Both the position numbers and the translations under genes were made by a program. Positions 11,822 through 22,990 of a DNA stretch of 64,000 bases are shown piece after piece (position 1 is the stretch's first letter; every line of letters begins with the position of its first letter). Under the pieces are notes generated by a model. That model did not search any database. It was not told the origin of the DNA and saw only the letters and a program-made list of their open reading frames with translations. This stretch comes from Stromatinia cepivora (Eukaryota > Ascomycota > Leotiomycetes > Helotiales > Sclerotiniaceae). Where the stretch lies: NCBI GenBank assembly GCA_014898415.1, contig RCTD01000007.1, forward strand, positions 682,001-746,000, in the 5' to 3' direction.

Positions 11822-13170
11822 TTTTCCAATAAGATAAGACGCTCGCACTGTTCGTAGAAGATTGACTAGGCGGGACCGCGATGCTCAAGTATAAAAAAGA
11901 GATGGTTATGCTTACAACGCCAGGTCTGGAGGGGTTACCACTCACACCTTCGGACGTTGGAGTGGATCCGAAAATGCTGAGGCTGAAAGAAGAAAGCTTT
12001 GGCGCGGAACAAGAGCTCCAAGCTCGAGACTTTGGGACTCTGGTAGAAGTGTCGGCACCACAAGGAAATATTCTTTAATCGTAAAGAGTTTAGTAGAATG
12101 AGTGGATGCGTGTAGCCAAAAATAATAATAACAGACCTTACACGCTCAGGTCTAAAGGATGGTTAAATTGGCAGGGTTTGGAAGTACTTGTCGATGAGCA
12201 TTGAGCAAGCTAGGAAAGCGCTGTGCCGCAAAGTCACGTCTTCTTGCGGAGGATTTCAATATAAAAGTGGTACTTTGTTATTGAGTTTCGCGCTGGGCCA
12301 GGGGGGGATGATTTTCCCTGTGGGGAAAGATGGAGCGAGGGATGTGAAGGATGTGAAGGATGTGAGGATGCAAGTATATCAAATGATATCTACCCAGCCA
12401 ATATGGATTAAGAAAATGAAACCTACCTTTTGTTTTGCTTTGTTTTGTTTTGTTTTGTTTTGTTTTGTTTTCCCTTTTCCCGTGTTACAAAAATGCTATT
12501 ATTATTATCATTATTGTCGCGAATAGCTGCCGGTACAAAAAACAAATGAAATCTTTGGTTCTCTTGTCGCGATGAGTACAAAATCTGTATGCAATGCAAT
12601 GCAATATTCTCTCAAGCGGGACAAGAAATGAGCAAAAACAACATCGCAATAGGCTGATATCATCAACCTCATGAAATAGCCTAACGCTGTTCTAGAAAAT
12701 GACTAGGTACCATATCATGGGCTTTTCTCATGCAAGTAGGATCAAAGTTTAACCAATCATATTTATCAATCCATGTCTTTTGATCCCCCGCTTGCATATA
12801 TGTGGGTTACAAGCATGACGGGCGCTTACAACTTTATAACTTTATATTACTAGATATACTTTTAACTTTTAACGGCTTCAACACACTGAACACAACCTTG
12901 AAGTATGCCGAGTACTGGGTATATTTGTATCTACGTACAATGATGCTCAACTGACATCACTAGCTAGTATTCATTCCTTTTATCCTGAACATACGGAAAA
13001 GTGGGAGATCTCAATTTGAAACATGAGAAATCACAGCATATATACATAACGGTAACTAATTCGAGATTATCAGACATTCTGTAGATTGGAAGACCATTCC
13101 CTGTTCAAATACAATGTAACATTTTCACTAAGTTTAGAAGTTATCTCATGGTGTTCCATGCATCAAGCTT
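11822..13170. other. Intergenic region, no gene seen
   Basis: This should hold the promoter of the minus-strand gene starting at 11821. It includes a TTTTG repeat and short repeats (GATGTGAAG near 12340, GCAAT near 12595). No coding signal is convincing. Confidence 0.5.
12428..12471. repeat. TTTTG pentanucleotide microsatellite
   Basis: About eight near-perfect TTTTG units, with one shorter unit near the start. Confidence 0.95.
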
Positions 13171-13860
13171 CTAGAGTCGCCATGGGAGAATGAATGGGCA
13201 GGGAACAGCGTCAATTGTCAAGGAACGAACATTGACAATCAATATAACAGTTGTAATTGCGGACCGGACGGTCGGGTCCATCACCAAAACAATGATAGCT
13301 TCACTTATTACCCAAGTTAGGTTCGTTACGAAGATCGGAGATCGCTGTCAATATTGGACTCTTCGGGATAGACTAATAAGCATGTCCGAGACCGCGGGAG
13401 TGGCATCCAGGTCAGTTAGACGGGTCGGCCGTTCATCCTCGTTCAGAAAGATAAATGCATTAGCTTGAGCAGAACGGATATCCAGACTGGTTAGACGGGA
13501 TAATATTGTCTATCTGGTGGTCTATTCTGTGGATAAAAGTACGATTGTATCCTGGTCTTTGTTGATACTCTCCAAGGCCACATCGAACGGATCCCTCTGT
13601 CGAAAAATCTCCTGTCTCGATAGACTATTTCTAAGCCTTGGTTCAATCCATGTGAGATTCCAAGCTCTCCATACTTTTTCCGGCCCGACGAGTTTCTCGT
13701 ACTCTGACGACTTATCGGAATCGAGTAATACGCGTCGAAGTTTGATGCAAGTTTGCACCAATATTGCTCCACCGCTTCTAGCCTTATAGACACGCCAGCT
13801 TTTTCCATTCTCTGCATTGCATGAGGCTATAAGATGTCACTCATCGATTATCGATCCTAT
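13171..13860 (-). pseudogene. Possible decayed coding sequence, family unknown
   Basis: One minus-strand frame reads through about 220 codons with only four stops, at 13837..13839 (TGA), 13522..13524 (TAG), 13510..13512 (TAG) and 13348..13350 (TGA). It ends at TAG 13171..13173. The pieces look like protein: SWRVYKARSGGAILVQTC, KLVGPEKVWRAWNLTWIEPR, FIFLNEDERPTRLTDLD and SPIFVTNLTWVISEAIIVL. All four stops could come from CAG or CGA by one C-to-T change. I do not recognise the family. The GC-richer composition here also leaves other frames open (a 108-codon minus frame, a 90-codon plus frame), so chance openness is a real alternative. A possible upstream piece is 13841..14056. Confidence 0.3.
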
Positions 13861-14462
13861 GAAAATCGAAAATTCTGCAAATTCTGCTTAGTAGGGTAAG
13901 CTTCTGCGGTGGATAAATGTTGGACTGTCTCGTTAGTGGCCTGTCAGATTTAAGTGCACTCCACATCAATACATCGGACTGGCCCAAACTGTATGCGTTG
14001 TACATGCATAATAAGAGAACCAGTTCCTTGGGACAACCTTTCCCAGCAATGATCAAGTGTTACCTTGGGCGTCTGATGAGCATCTGATAGTATTCCCAAA
14101 ACAAACAACAATGCATCACCTTGTATTTTGTTGGATATGTTAAAAATGATCCTTGATTTTGGAAATCCCCAATACTATCTCCCCACTCCTCCGTTTAGAA
14201 AAGTAACACCGCTCGTAAAAGACCACCACACACCAAGCACCGTTGGGTGTAGCCCTGAAAACGCCCACGCCAAAATCTGCAGTATTTGGATTATAACCTC
14301 CAATCAACGCCTATACCATCTGCCTTCCTGTCCACTTGTCTACCATAATATCGTCTAATCGCATATCGCGCTTCTTCCGATTGAGCTTAATGGTTATGAA
14401 CCATCAGTAGGGTGATCCGAATCGAGCTGTACACGAGTAGAAGGTAATTTGGTCAATTTAGC
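13861..14462. other. Intergenic region, no clear gene
   Basis: Apart from a short minus-strand frame (13841..14056) that may belong to the relic to its left, nothing is recognisable here. It is downstream of RPB10. Confidence 0.4.
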
Positions 14463-14892
14463 TTAACTATTCAAAGCGGCCTTCTTGGCATCTCGTTCCG
14501 CAGGATTGTATCTAGCAAGTTAGTCAGTAAATAAGCAAAGCGCAAAACTCTACTCCATTCCTCTGTTCGTTTGCCACAATGATAGGGATGATGCAGCGTA
14601 CCTAAGAAGTTTTTCGATAAGGTCGACGTGGGTCATGATCATACGACGGCAGCAATATCTCTTAAGGGTGAGCTCGTCCATAGCATCACTAGGATAACAA
14701 GTTAATATATGGAGAGGAAGAAACTGTGTAATATTGTGGCTAACCCGTCGTTGACTCCCTCATCAATGAGCTTGACATATCGCTCCCAGATATCTCCGGT
14801 AACCTGTTCTAGCGGTCAGCGCACGACTCTGGCGCAACGTGTTTGACGTAATTTACCTTTCCGCAAGAGAAACAACGAACTGGAATAATCAT
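14463..14892 (-). CDS. RPB10: RNA polymerases I, II and III subunit RPABC5 (Rpb10)
   Basis: This is the small zinc-binding subunit shared by all three nuclear RNA polymerases, needed for assembly of the Rpb3/Rpb11 platform. Four exons splice cleanly: 14857..14892, 14745..14803, 14602..14688 and 14463..14511, giving 76 aa, in the normal size range. The sequence is nearly diagnostic. It starts [12 protein letters not shown] (the CX2C of the N-terminal zinc site), continues [16 protein letters not shown], then has the second Cys pair in [11 protein letters not shown] followed by [16 protein letters not shown]. Donors are GTAAAT, GTTAGC and GTACGC; acceptors are ACAG, CCTAG and GCTAG. All phases agree. 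No ORF scan at 60 codons would find this gene because every exon is shorter than 90 bp. It is divergent from NAN1 with 235 bp between the start codons. Confidence 0.97.
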
Positions 14893-15127
14893 TTTGATGT
14901 ATGTAGACGTTTATGTAAAGGTCTGCGACGATGTTGTGGTTGCTAAGATTTGAGTTGTAGTTCTTCGCGTGAGTTGATGCCGAGAACTTTTTTCTTTATC
15001 ACTGGTACAACAATCGGTAGATCTTCGGCTATCAAATAAAAAAATAAAAAACGTTCGGAGCTTCTGCCTCACGTTTGCCAATTTCAACCGTGAACTCCTC
15101 AACTTCTCAAAAACTCTTGACAACGCC
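14893..15127. promoter_or_regulatory. Bidirectional promoter between RPB10 and NAN1
   Basis: Only 235 bp separate two divergent start codons, so both genes must take their core promoters from this DNA. It includes an A-rich tract (AAATAAAAAAATAAAAAA, near 15032..15051) and pyrimidine-rich DNA just before the NAN1 start. Confidence 0.75.
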
Positions 15128-18100
15128 ATGGCTTCAATATTGAAGCGCAAAAGAGCGCAGACAGAGGTAGCGGATATTCCAAAACGATCCAAACCTACCT
15201 CAGATTCTGCGAACCCTTCCACGAAGTTTGCTCAGAGCAATGGTGGATTTGATATTTTCGAAGCTTTGGGAAATGGAAAGGAATTGGCTCAGGTCAATGG
15301 CGCGCATGTCAAAGACGAATTCGAATCAACGGAGGTTATTGATTTTGAGGATCTTTTCGAGGATGTGCCATTAGAGTCAATGGATTCGCAAGCAAAACAA
15401 GGATTGAAGCCAAAGAAGGAAATCTGGGAAAAGAAAATTCCGCAGGCCCCGAAACCAGTGAAAGATCAAAGTTGGAGAATCTCCGAACCTCTTGGTGGCC
15501 GTATGATTGATGCAAATCCTGTATTTACAGAGGATGAGAAGTATGACATTATTCCCTCTTTGCGACAAACTCAATTGCTGACTGGAAACAAGATATCTAA
15601 TCTTAGCAAACCGAATGAGCCTTCTCATCTGCTCAACCTCCGATTCTCTACTCACCCGAACGATCAAATTCGACCATTCAAAACATCCTTTCGCCCACAT
15701 AGTCGCATATGAACTCTCACCCACTGATTCTAACATCGTTTGGGCGGCCCTGTCTGATGGCGCCATATACCGCCTAGACTGGACTTCGGGAGCTGGCAAT
15801 GATCAATCTTGGAAGATTTCGTCAACTGGATGTATACATATGACTGTTGCCTCTATGGTATCCGCTGGGCGACGAAGAGATGTGGTATTCACAACTGAGA
15901 CCAAGAAGGATGGAGGCTGGCGAATTACTGCAAATGAATTGACTCAGCCTGATTCGCCGATACAAACAGTCGCAAGAACCATATATACTTCAAAAACACC
16001 GATCAACTACTTGAAAACTGCCAATGGAGGCTCCGTACTCCTCGCAGCTTCTGGGAAAAGCATTTTACTCGGTTATGTTCGAAACTTGGACTTTGATACT
16101 ACTGACAAGATTAAATATGTATTCCGTGTCTTTGATTCGACTGCTCTTATCATGTCATTGGATGCACGAGTATATCCTAGAACCAGTACCGATGACAGGA
16201 ATATATCGAAAAAGACACCAGTGGTCGACGTAGTTGTTGGCGATGCGAAAGGATTTATATTCATACATCGTGACTTGTTAGGCAATCTCATACAATCAGA
16301 AAATAAAAATTACGCTTCCATGGTCAATCTTGTACCAGCAAGATTCCATTGGCACCGAAAAAGTGTCGAGACAGTGAAGTGGTCCCTGGATGGTACGTGT
16401 ATTTGTTGTGATTTACTACCTAAGATTGCACGAGCTAACCTAGTAACAGGAAACTACATTATATCTGGAGGTAGCGAAACAGTGCTCGTACTTTGGCAAT
16501 TGGATACTGGAAAGAAGCAATTCTTGCCTCACATGACATCAACTATTCTTAATGTGGTCGTATCTCCTTCTGGGTCATCATATGGTATCCAGCTTGCCGA
16601 CAACTCTGCGATGGTGTTATCAACCGCCGAATTGGAACCCACGGCAAATTTCGCTGGTATCCAATCTAGCGTTATCCGGTACGCCGAACCTCAAGCAGAT
16701 GAAGTGCAGAGAGCCAAATCCCATTTCTATAAGTTTCATGTGGTACAGCGGACACCTGCCGTTATTAGTTCTTCGAACCCCTCTCATTTGTTGCTCGGTG
16801 TTGGAGAGAATCCAGAAGTACCGTTTTACGAAGCTCCCGTCAGGAATTGTTCGTTCTTACAAACTTATGATCTCAGTGCCGGGCATAATGTCTCAAAGCA
16901 AGCTCTTGCGAGGACGAATGTCACGACTTTAAATGAGACACCCAATGCACTTCCAATTTCGGAACCCAGAATTACCCATATTCAAAAGTCTCACGATGGA
17001 CTTTGGCTAGCTACTGTCGACGAGTGGACCCCTTCTCATGCCGACCTCGATTTCATTCAACATCAAGCCACAAATCCTTTCGCCGAGCTCAAACTAAGAC
17101 GCGAAATATGTTTGAAGTTTTGGCAGTGGAAAGAAGAGGGCCAGATATGGGAATTGGTATCGCGAATTAACACTCCTCACACGGCAAGTGATGCCGCACC
17201 TGGAGCAGGCCAAATCTTAGGCCTCGCCACCGACCCTAGCTCTTTGAGATTCTCTACAATAGGAGAAGACAGTGTGGTACGTACATGGGTCCCAAAAACT
17301 CGAAAAAGAGATGGCATTGCAGTTAAGGACGGAAAGGGCAATGCACTCAAAAACTGGCACTGCCAGCATGAGATCCAACTCGAGAAGTCTGAACTTACCG
17401 ATGACTACTTGCGTAGCACGCCATATAATGGCGCTGTAGCGTTCGCTGATGATGGCTCAATACTAGCTGCAGCATTTGGTAAAAATGGAACAGTTCATAT
17501 GATCGATCCGGAACAGGGCTCCATCACAGCTTCACAACACGGTTTATTTGAAGGCAGTATTGTGGCTATGGAAATCTTGGGTAGAGATCTTATAACCTTG
17601 TCTGATTCAATTCGTGTACATGATTTGGTTTCGGACCAACTAAGATATAGCTTGAAGCTATACAAATCTATCACACGAATGCATATCATACAGAAGATTG
17701 AAATGATGCATTTGGCAATCAATCGAAACAGTCGCACATTTGCGGTCGCTATACCAATGAGACTCACTCCTCCTTCCGCAGAAGAGCTCAGAGAGCAAAC
17801 CTTCCCTCCAACATATTCTGGGTTTGCAGTCTTTGGCCAGGATAGTCAAGTGCCACTGTTGACCGAGTGTTTCGAGAGTGCAGTTTCGGCTATTATACCC
17901 ACCGAGGATTCGGAAGGATTCCTGGTCCTCGATGGAGCTGCTGAAATACGAAATGTGATGAAGAAGGGCACGCAAGCAATAACTGCCTTGGCTCAACCAA
18001 CTTCTGATCTTCAATTAGATACAATCACAGATGAACCAACTGGTGATCTCCTCCAGATGATTGAAGACGTTGAAGATGAGCCGGAAGATTCTGAACCTTT

Positions 18101-18266
18101 ATCTCCTCCAGTCATGGAGGATGATGACGATACACCTGTTGTGACACAACAAGAACTTTCAGGTGTATTTGATATTGGGCCGGCGTTTGCATTGCCACCC
18201 TTGGAGGAGATGTTCTATCAAGTGGCAGGATTGTTTTCTAGTAAACCTTTGGAAAAGATGGTATAA
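15128..18266 (+). CDS. NAN1: U3 small nucleolar RNA-associated protein Nan1/Utp17 (WDR75)
   Basis: This is a WD40 subunit of the t-UTP subcomplex of the small-subunit processome. In the nucleolus it supports rRNA transcription and early 18S processing. Exons are 15128..15540, 15593..16392 and 16450..18266, giving 1009 aa (human WDR75 is about 830, yeast Nan1 about 896). The N-terminus is basic (LKRKRAQTEVADIPKRSK) and acidic thereafter. The propeller starts with GGRMIDANPVFTEDEKYLIL across the first intron (GTATGA..CAAG, phase 2). Repeats include WSLDGNYIISGGSETVLVLW across the second intron and ALSDGAIYRLDW. The C-terminus has an acidic tail. The second intron (16393..16449, 57 bp) keeps the frame if retained. 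Translating straight through the first intron gives two overlapping frames that look like a split gene; splicing resolves it. Confidence 0.93.
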
Positions 18267-18755
18267 TGAATTTTAATGGTTTCCATACTTTAAGTTGGCA
18301 TAGCGAGGGCGGTTTATAAATCTTGGAGCGTTAGGGAGCTTTGTATATGGCTGTACAGAGCATAAAAGTACTTATACCTTGCAGACTTTGGCAAGTTTTT
18401 CTTGACTTAGAATGGATTGTTAATATTACCCATGGGTGCTTCATTTTCCTTTGTGAGACTCTTCAGCGGTTACTCGTATATATCATGGCATATCTTATCA
18501 TTAGGAGCCGTTTTATCAGATCGCGCCATTATCACGGAATCACCCCGCACCCCACCACATCCCATTCATGGATTGTCCACTAAGCACTGCTTGAAGTTAT
18601 TTACATTACACCATGTTACTTATAAATTCGTGACACTATCTACAACACTACCTATCCCTATATCTATCTGAATCTCATGCCAAAAGCCTCCTTCTCTATA
18701 ATATAATATCCAACACCACTTCCTCTACAAAGAAATCCCTACCTACCTCTCCACA
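18267..18755. other. Intergenic region between two plus-strand genes
   Basis: It holds the NAN1 3' end and the oxygenase promoter. Pyrimidine-rich DNA (ACCTACCTCTCCACA) directly precedes the next start codon. No gene is seen. Confidence 0.6.
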
Positions 18756-20001
18756 ATGTCCTTCACCAATATCCCAATTCTCGACCTCTCACTCGCCAGA
18801 GCCCCAGAAACTAAACCCCACTTTTTGATTCAGTTACGCCATGCATTACTCGAAGTGGGATTTTTATATCTGAAGAATATTGGGATCGCTCAGGAATTAA
18901 TAGATAATGTAGTGGAGGAGGGAGTGAAATTCTTCGATCTTTCTTTGGAGGAAAAGTATGTTTTCTGTTAAGTTCTAGTACTCCATCTCACCAAGACACC
19001 AACTCGCATGAATACCTACAACTGCTCGATTAGCTAACCTAACTATACTCAGAACCAAAATCCAAATGGTCAACGCTCCCTCATTCCTAGGCTACTCACC
19101 CCTCTCCGCCGAAATCACCGCCCACGCAATCGATCAACGCGAACAAATTGATATCTCGACCCCTCACCCCATCCCCACTCCCACCGATCCCCTCTACTAC
19201 AACCTACTCGCACCGAATCTCTGGCCGTCTCTTACCCATCTCCCTAATTTCCGTCTCGTCTTCGAAACCTACATCAAACAAATGGGCGATGTATCTCTAT
19301 TCTTCACATCTTTAATCGCAGAAGCTATTGGGTTACCTTCTAATGCATTCGAGCGTTATTTCGACAATGATCAACAGCATAAATTAAAAGTGGTTAAATA
19401 TCCGGATTTGAAGGAATTGGGTCTTTTGCCTGGACAAGAGGGTCAGGGTGTAGGTCCGCATAAGGATGCAATGTTGACGTCGTATTTGTTGCAGGTGGGT
19501 GATAAGAAGGGGTTACAGGTGCAGAATTTGAGAGGGGAATGGATTGATTGTCCTCCGATTAAAGGGACGGTGGTGGTGGCTATTGGACAGGGTATGGAGG
19601 CGCTGACGAAGGGTGTTTGTATGAGTACTACGCACAGGGTACTGAGTCCGGAGTATGGAGGGGGTCCGAGGTATAGTGTACCGTTTTTTCAGGGGGTGAG
19701 GGGGAGTACCAGGTTTGAGGAGTTGAATGAGGTGGGGATTGGGGAGGTGAAGGAGGAGGTGAGAGAAATGAGGAGAAGGGTTTTGGAGAGTGTTGGGGGT
19801 AGGTTGGATGATGTGGAATTTACTTTTACAGGAGGCGGAAAGGCGGAGACGCTAGGGGAGGCGACGTTGAGAAATAGGATTAAAAGCCATGTGGATGTTG
19901 GAGAGAAATGGTATCCCGAGATACTTGCAGATATAAGAGCAGAGCAGGAGGAGGAACGCAGACAAAAGAATCTGCCAGTTACTCCACCCGCCGAAACATA
20001 A
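18756..20001 (+). CDS. 2-oxoglutarate/Fe(II)-dependent dioxygenase, isopenicillin-N-synthase type
   Basis: Exons are 18756..18955 and 19053..20001 (donor GTATGT, acceptor ACTCAG, phase 2), giving 382 aa. The N-terminal DIOX_N region reads IPILDLSLARA and RHALLEVGFLYLKNIG. The catalytic jelly roll carries the iron-binding H-x-D in GPHKDAMLTSYLLQ, the distal His in STTHRVLSP, and the 2-oxoglutarate-binding R-x-S in PRYSVPFFQ. All three are intact, so the enzyme should be active. The family oxidises many small molecules (secondary metabolites, hormones, amino-acid derivatives); the substrate cannot be read from the sequence. No secondary-metabolite backbone gene is nearby, so there is no sign of a biosynthetic cluster. 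Confidence 0.92.
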
Positions 20002-20358
20002 GGTAGAGAGAGATTCATTTTTCAAATGGTTTTAATGTTCCAAATGAATTCAAGAATGAGGAACCCCTCTCATTATTCGACTGCGGTCCGGAGTCCCAGG
20101 ATAGCCCCGATCCTTACCCGTCACAAAGTAAGACACACGTTTGTAGATAAGAAGCAGATTCTTCTGACTCAAGTAGCTAGTCTGCTAGCCTGTGTTTAAA
20201 ACGCCGTTATATCTCTCCCCTCCCATGCGCCAATCGCTCGCTCGTCTTTCGCAAATTGAAATCCTCCGACCATCAAAACCCAAAAATCTCATCTACCACA
20301 TCTGTCATTTGCGTCGTACGAAATCGTAAGGTGCGTCGCACAAAGAAGTCTCGAGAAT
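20002..20358. other. Intergenic region between convergent genes
   Basis: This 357-bp stretch contains the 3' ends of the oxygenase and of the small zinc-finger gene. Nothing else is seen. Confidence 0.6.
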
Positions 20359-21014
20359 CTATTTCTTAGCAGGCGCTGCAGCCTGTTGGGCCATAAACGA
20401 GGGGAAGCAGAGCTCTGGTCCTTTCGAGTGCTTATTCATGGCGTGTTCGGTAAGACTGGTGTTGGGATATCAATATTAGTTTTCATTTGATTTGGGTTTG
20501 GCTTGAGTCTCTAAGAGAGATAATGATTGCGGGTCTCCCAGTGTTCCGTCCTTGTTTTCTTCCTTCCTTCAGGATTTCCCCCGCCCTCCGCACAATTCCC
20601 AGAATATGCGCATCTTCCTTTCGAATTGGCGATTATGCCAAATCGTAAATATATATATCGCAAAAGAAAAGAACCACTCACGCAGGAAGTCTGGTCGTTT
20701 TTAAGAAAGTGGTTTTGCAAACATCACACTGAATATCCTTCGCCGACTCGTTGACCTTCAGTTGCGACTTTGCGACACCCTTCTCAGCATCCTTTTGATT
20801 GCGTGCACGCTTGGAAGCTGCTTTGGCGCCCTGTAAAAAGGTCAGGCCTACATTATTTAGATGCGACGATCATAGTTCGTGGTCGAAAAACTGGGTTGAG
20901 AGGCCCCAAGGTGGAGAATCTCCCCTTCTCCTTGATTGATTGACCACATAAAAGAAATTGGAGAGATAAAAATATGGTAGACTCGAGATCAAAACTTACA
21001 TTACCTCCTCCCAT
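20359..21014 (-). CDS. Small 4F5/SERF-like protein with zf-met2-type zinc finger
   Basis: Three exons, 21000..21014, 20682..20830 and 20359..20455, encode 86 aa. The order is MGGGN, then GAKAASKRARNQKDAEKG, then a C2H2-type finger CDVCKTTFLK...LTEHAMNKHSKG, then the tail CFPSFMAQQAAAPAKK. Introns have donors GTAAGT and GTGAGT, with phases 0 and 2. The Gly-N start, the Lys/Ala/Gln-rich helix and the single CX2C..HX4H finger match small eukaryotic proteins of the At2g23090/DUF1909 type. Their role is poorly defined, with proposed links to protein aggregation control. The first exon encodes only five residues. The gene is divergent from the AT-hook gene to its right. Confidence 0.88.
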
Positions 21015-21480
21015 TTTGAAAGAAAGATGTTTTAGTTGAATTAAAGAAGTTATTAAATTATTGTGTAGAGGATTGAAGATTTCTGAGATTTTTTCAAGGT
21101 GATTACTTAGACGGAGGGCAGAAGAAGAAGAAGAGAAGATGCAGAATGATGGAACTTATGCGTGTACCAATCAAATAACTTTTTACTTTTTGCTTTTTGC
21201 TTTTTGCTTACAATAGATTTTATTTTTGTTTCATATTTTTTATTTTGCGCTTGTCAAATAATTATTTTTAATTCAATTCGCTTAGTTATACAAATTAGCT
21301 TGATTTGAGTAACAATTCTAATCACTAACTAATCCTAAAACAGTAGCAACATCTCTCTCATAACATAAATTCACGTCGCGTCGCGCATCCCCCTCTTCTC
21401 TTTTTTATTTTACTTTTATTTATTTTCCAAAATAAAAACTTTCATCAAATTCATCAATAAAATATCAAAATCATTCTTGA
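21015..21480. promoter_or_regulatory. Shared promoter region of the small zinc-finger and AT-hook genes
   Basis: This AT-rich stretch of about 466 bp lies between divergent starts. It contains GAA and CTTTTTG runs (21127..21210) and TTTTATTT tracts close to the plus-strand start. Confidence 0.55.
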
Positions 21481-22990
21481 ATGCTTCGTACCATTTCAAA
21501 TTCTCTCAATCCTCTATTCGGAAGTCCAAAAAAATCGACGGATTCAGATCGTTTTGAGGGAGAGAAAGCTCATAAAATCAACATGTCTTCACCAAATGAT
21601 ATTACTCTTGCGGAGTTCAACCAAACTTTGGCAAAATATCCTGCTTTACTCAATAATTATGCAAAGGATGGTGAGTTCAATCTTTCTTTGAGTGTTTGCA
21701 AAAGATTACGTGGTTGATTTTATATTCTTTATAGCAAAGGAAGGTGTTACTCCGCTTCAAGAGCTTGATAGATACAGATATGTTGAAGCACCAGCACGAT
21801 TTAAAGATGGATCAAACACTTTTACTATTGAAGATATTACGAAGTTGGTTGATTGGAAGCTGTAAGTTTACTCTATTCATATTATTTGTATTGTTTTCAA
21901 TTGTTTTCTTTTTTCGCGATATTTTGTTTTGCAATAGGTGCCCGCGTTCTGAGGTCTGAAGCTCGGCTTTTCGGAGTCTTTCACCTCTCTATTCCATCGC
22001 CCAAAAAAATTGCCAAAAAAAATTCATCTTATTTTTGTTGTTTCCCTGTGTCCAAATATTCCATTCAATTTCTTTTGAATTAATTTCGATAACTGATTTT
22101 TATTTAGTCGACATGGTGCATACCGTCCAGGCTTCTTAAAGAAGGTTGGCAAGAACACAGACGAGGCGGTTGAGGCTGCTACTAAGGATGCTTTTGACTA
22201 CTACAAGGCCAATCCCGCAGATATTGGCACTGTCATCAACAAGCTCAAGGATCCATTGATGGGAATTGGACCTGCTACTGCCTCTCTCATCCTCTCTGTT
22301 CGTTATCCAGATAATGTGACATTCTTCAGTGATGAAGTCTTCAAATGGCTCGTCAATGATGGCGAACACAAACCGACTCCAAAGTACAATGTTGCCGAGT
22401 TCGAGAAAGTCCACGCTGCTGCAAAGACCTTGGCTGCTCGTCTTCGCGTCAACCCCCTTCAAATCGAGAAGGTTGCTTTCGTTATCATCAAGGAGTCTGA
22501 GCCAGTTCTCGTACCAAAGGAGAAGCCTGCTCCAAGTGGCCGTGGTCGAGGTCGTCCACCCAAGCCTGATAGTGAGAAGAAAGTCAAGGCTCCATCGGGA
22601 CGTGGACGTGGCCGACCCCCCAGCGGCATCGTCAAGCCCAAACCTACCCCTCGAGTTCCTAAAGCTCCCAAAGAACCAAAAGCTCCAAAGGAACTAAAAC
22701 CTGCTAAAGAGCCGAAGGCCGCTAAGGTTCCCAAGTCTCCAAAGGCAAAGGCCCCAGCTGCTGACGTTGAGAAGAAGACTCCAGGAAAAAGAGGAAGACC
22801 AGCAAAAGCCGCTCCTGCAGAAGGCGCTACTGTTGCTACTCCAAGCTCAGGCAAGAGAGGAAGACCTGCCAAGGATTCTAGCGCTACTCCAGCATCCGCC
22901 ACTCCTGCTAGCAAGAAGAGAAAGGCATCTGATGACGCTGGTACACCAGCCTCTGCTGGCCGTGGTCGCCCCAAGAAGGTCAAGGCTTGA
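21481..22990 (+). CDS. AT-hook chromatin-type protein with conserved helical N-terminal domain
   Basis: Exons are 21481 (or 21583)..21670, 21735..21861 and 22108..22990. Splice sites are GTGAGT/TATAG and GTAAGT/TTTAG, phases 1 and 2. The N-terminal domain (LDRYRYVEAPARFKD, RHGAYRPGFLKKV, LMGIGPATASLILSVRYPD, FFSDEVFKWL) resembles a helix-hairpin-helix DNA-glycosylase-like fold; GIGPATAS is the hairpin. The C-terminal half is a Lys/Pro/Ala-rich tail with five AT-hooks: GRGRGRPPKP, GRGRGRPPSG, two KRGRPAK and AGRGRPKKVK. This predicts a nuclear, minor-groove DNA-binding protein. No catalytic Lys/Asp pair could be assigned. Two in-frame ATGs exist. The downstream one (21583, MSSPND, 365 aa) fits the domain start; the upstream one adds 34 residues. 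The second intron is unusually long for this window (246 bp). Confidence 0.85.

Noticed and set aside
15128..15712. Apparent separate 194-aa gene overlapping the NAN1 frame
   Set aside because: A 52-bp intron (15541..15592) with GTATGA, a TGCTGAC branch and CAAG joins both frames into one WD40 protein; the overlap is an artefact of translating the intron.
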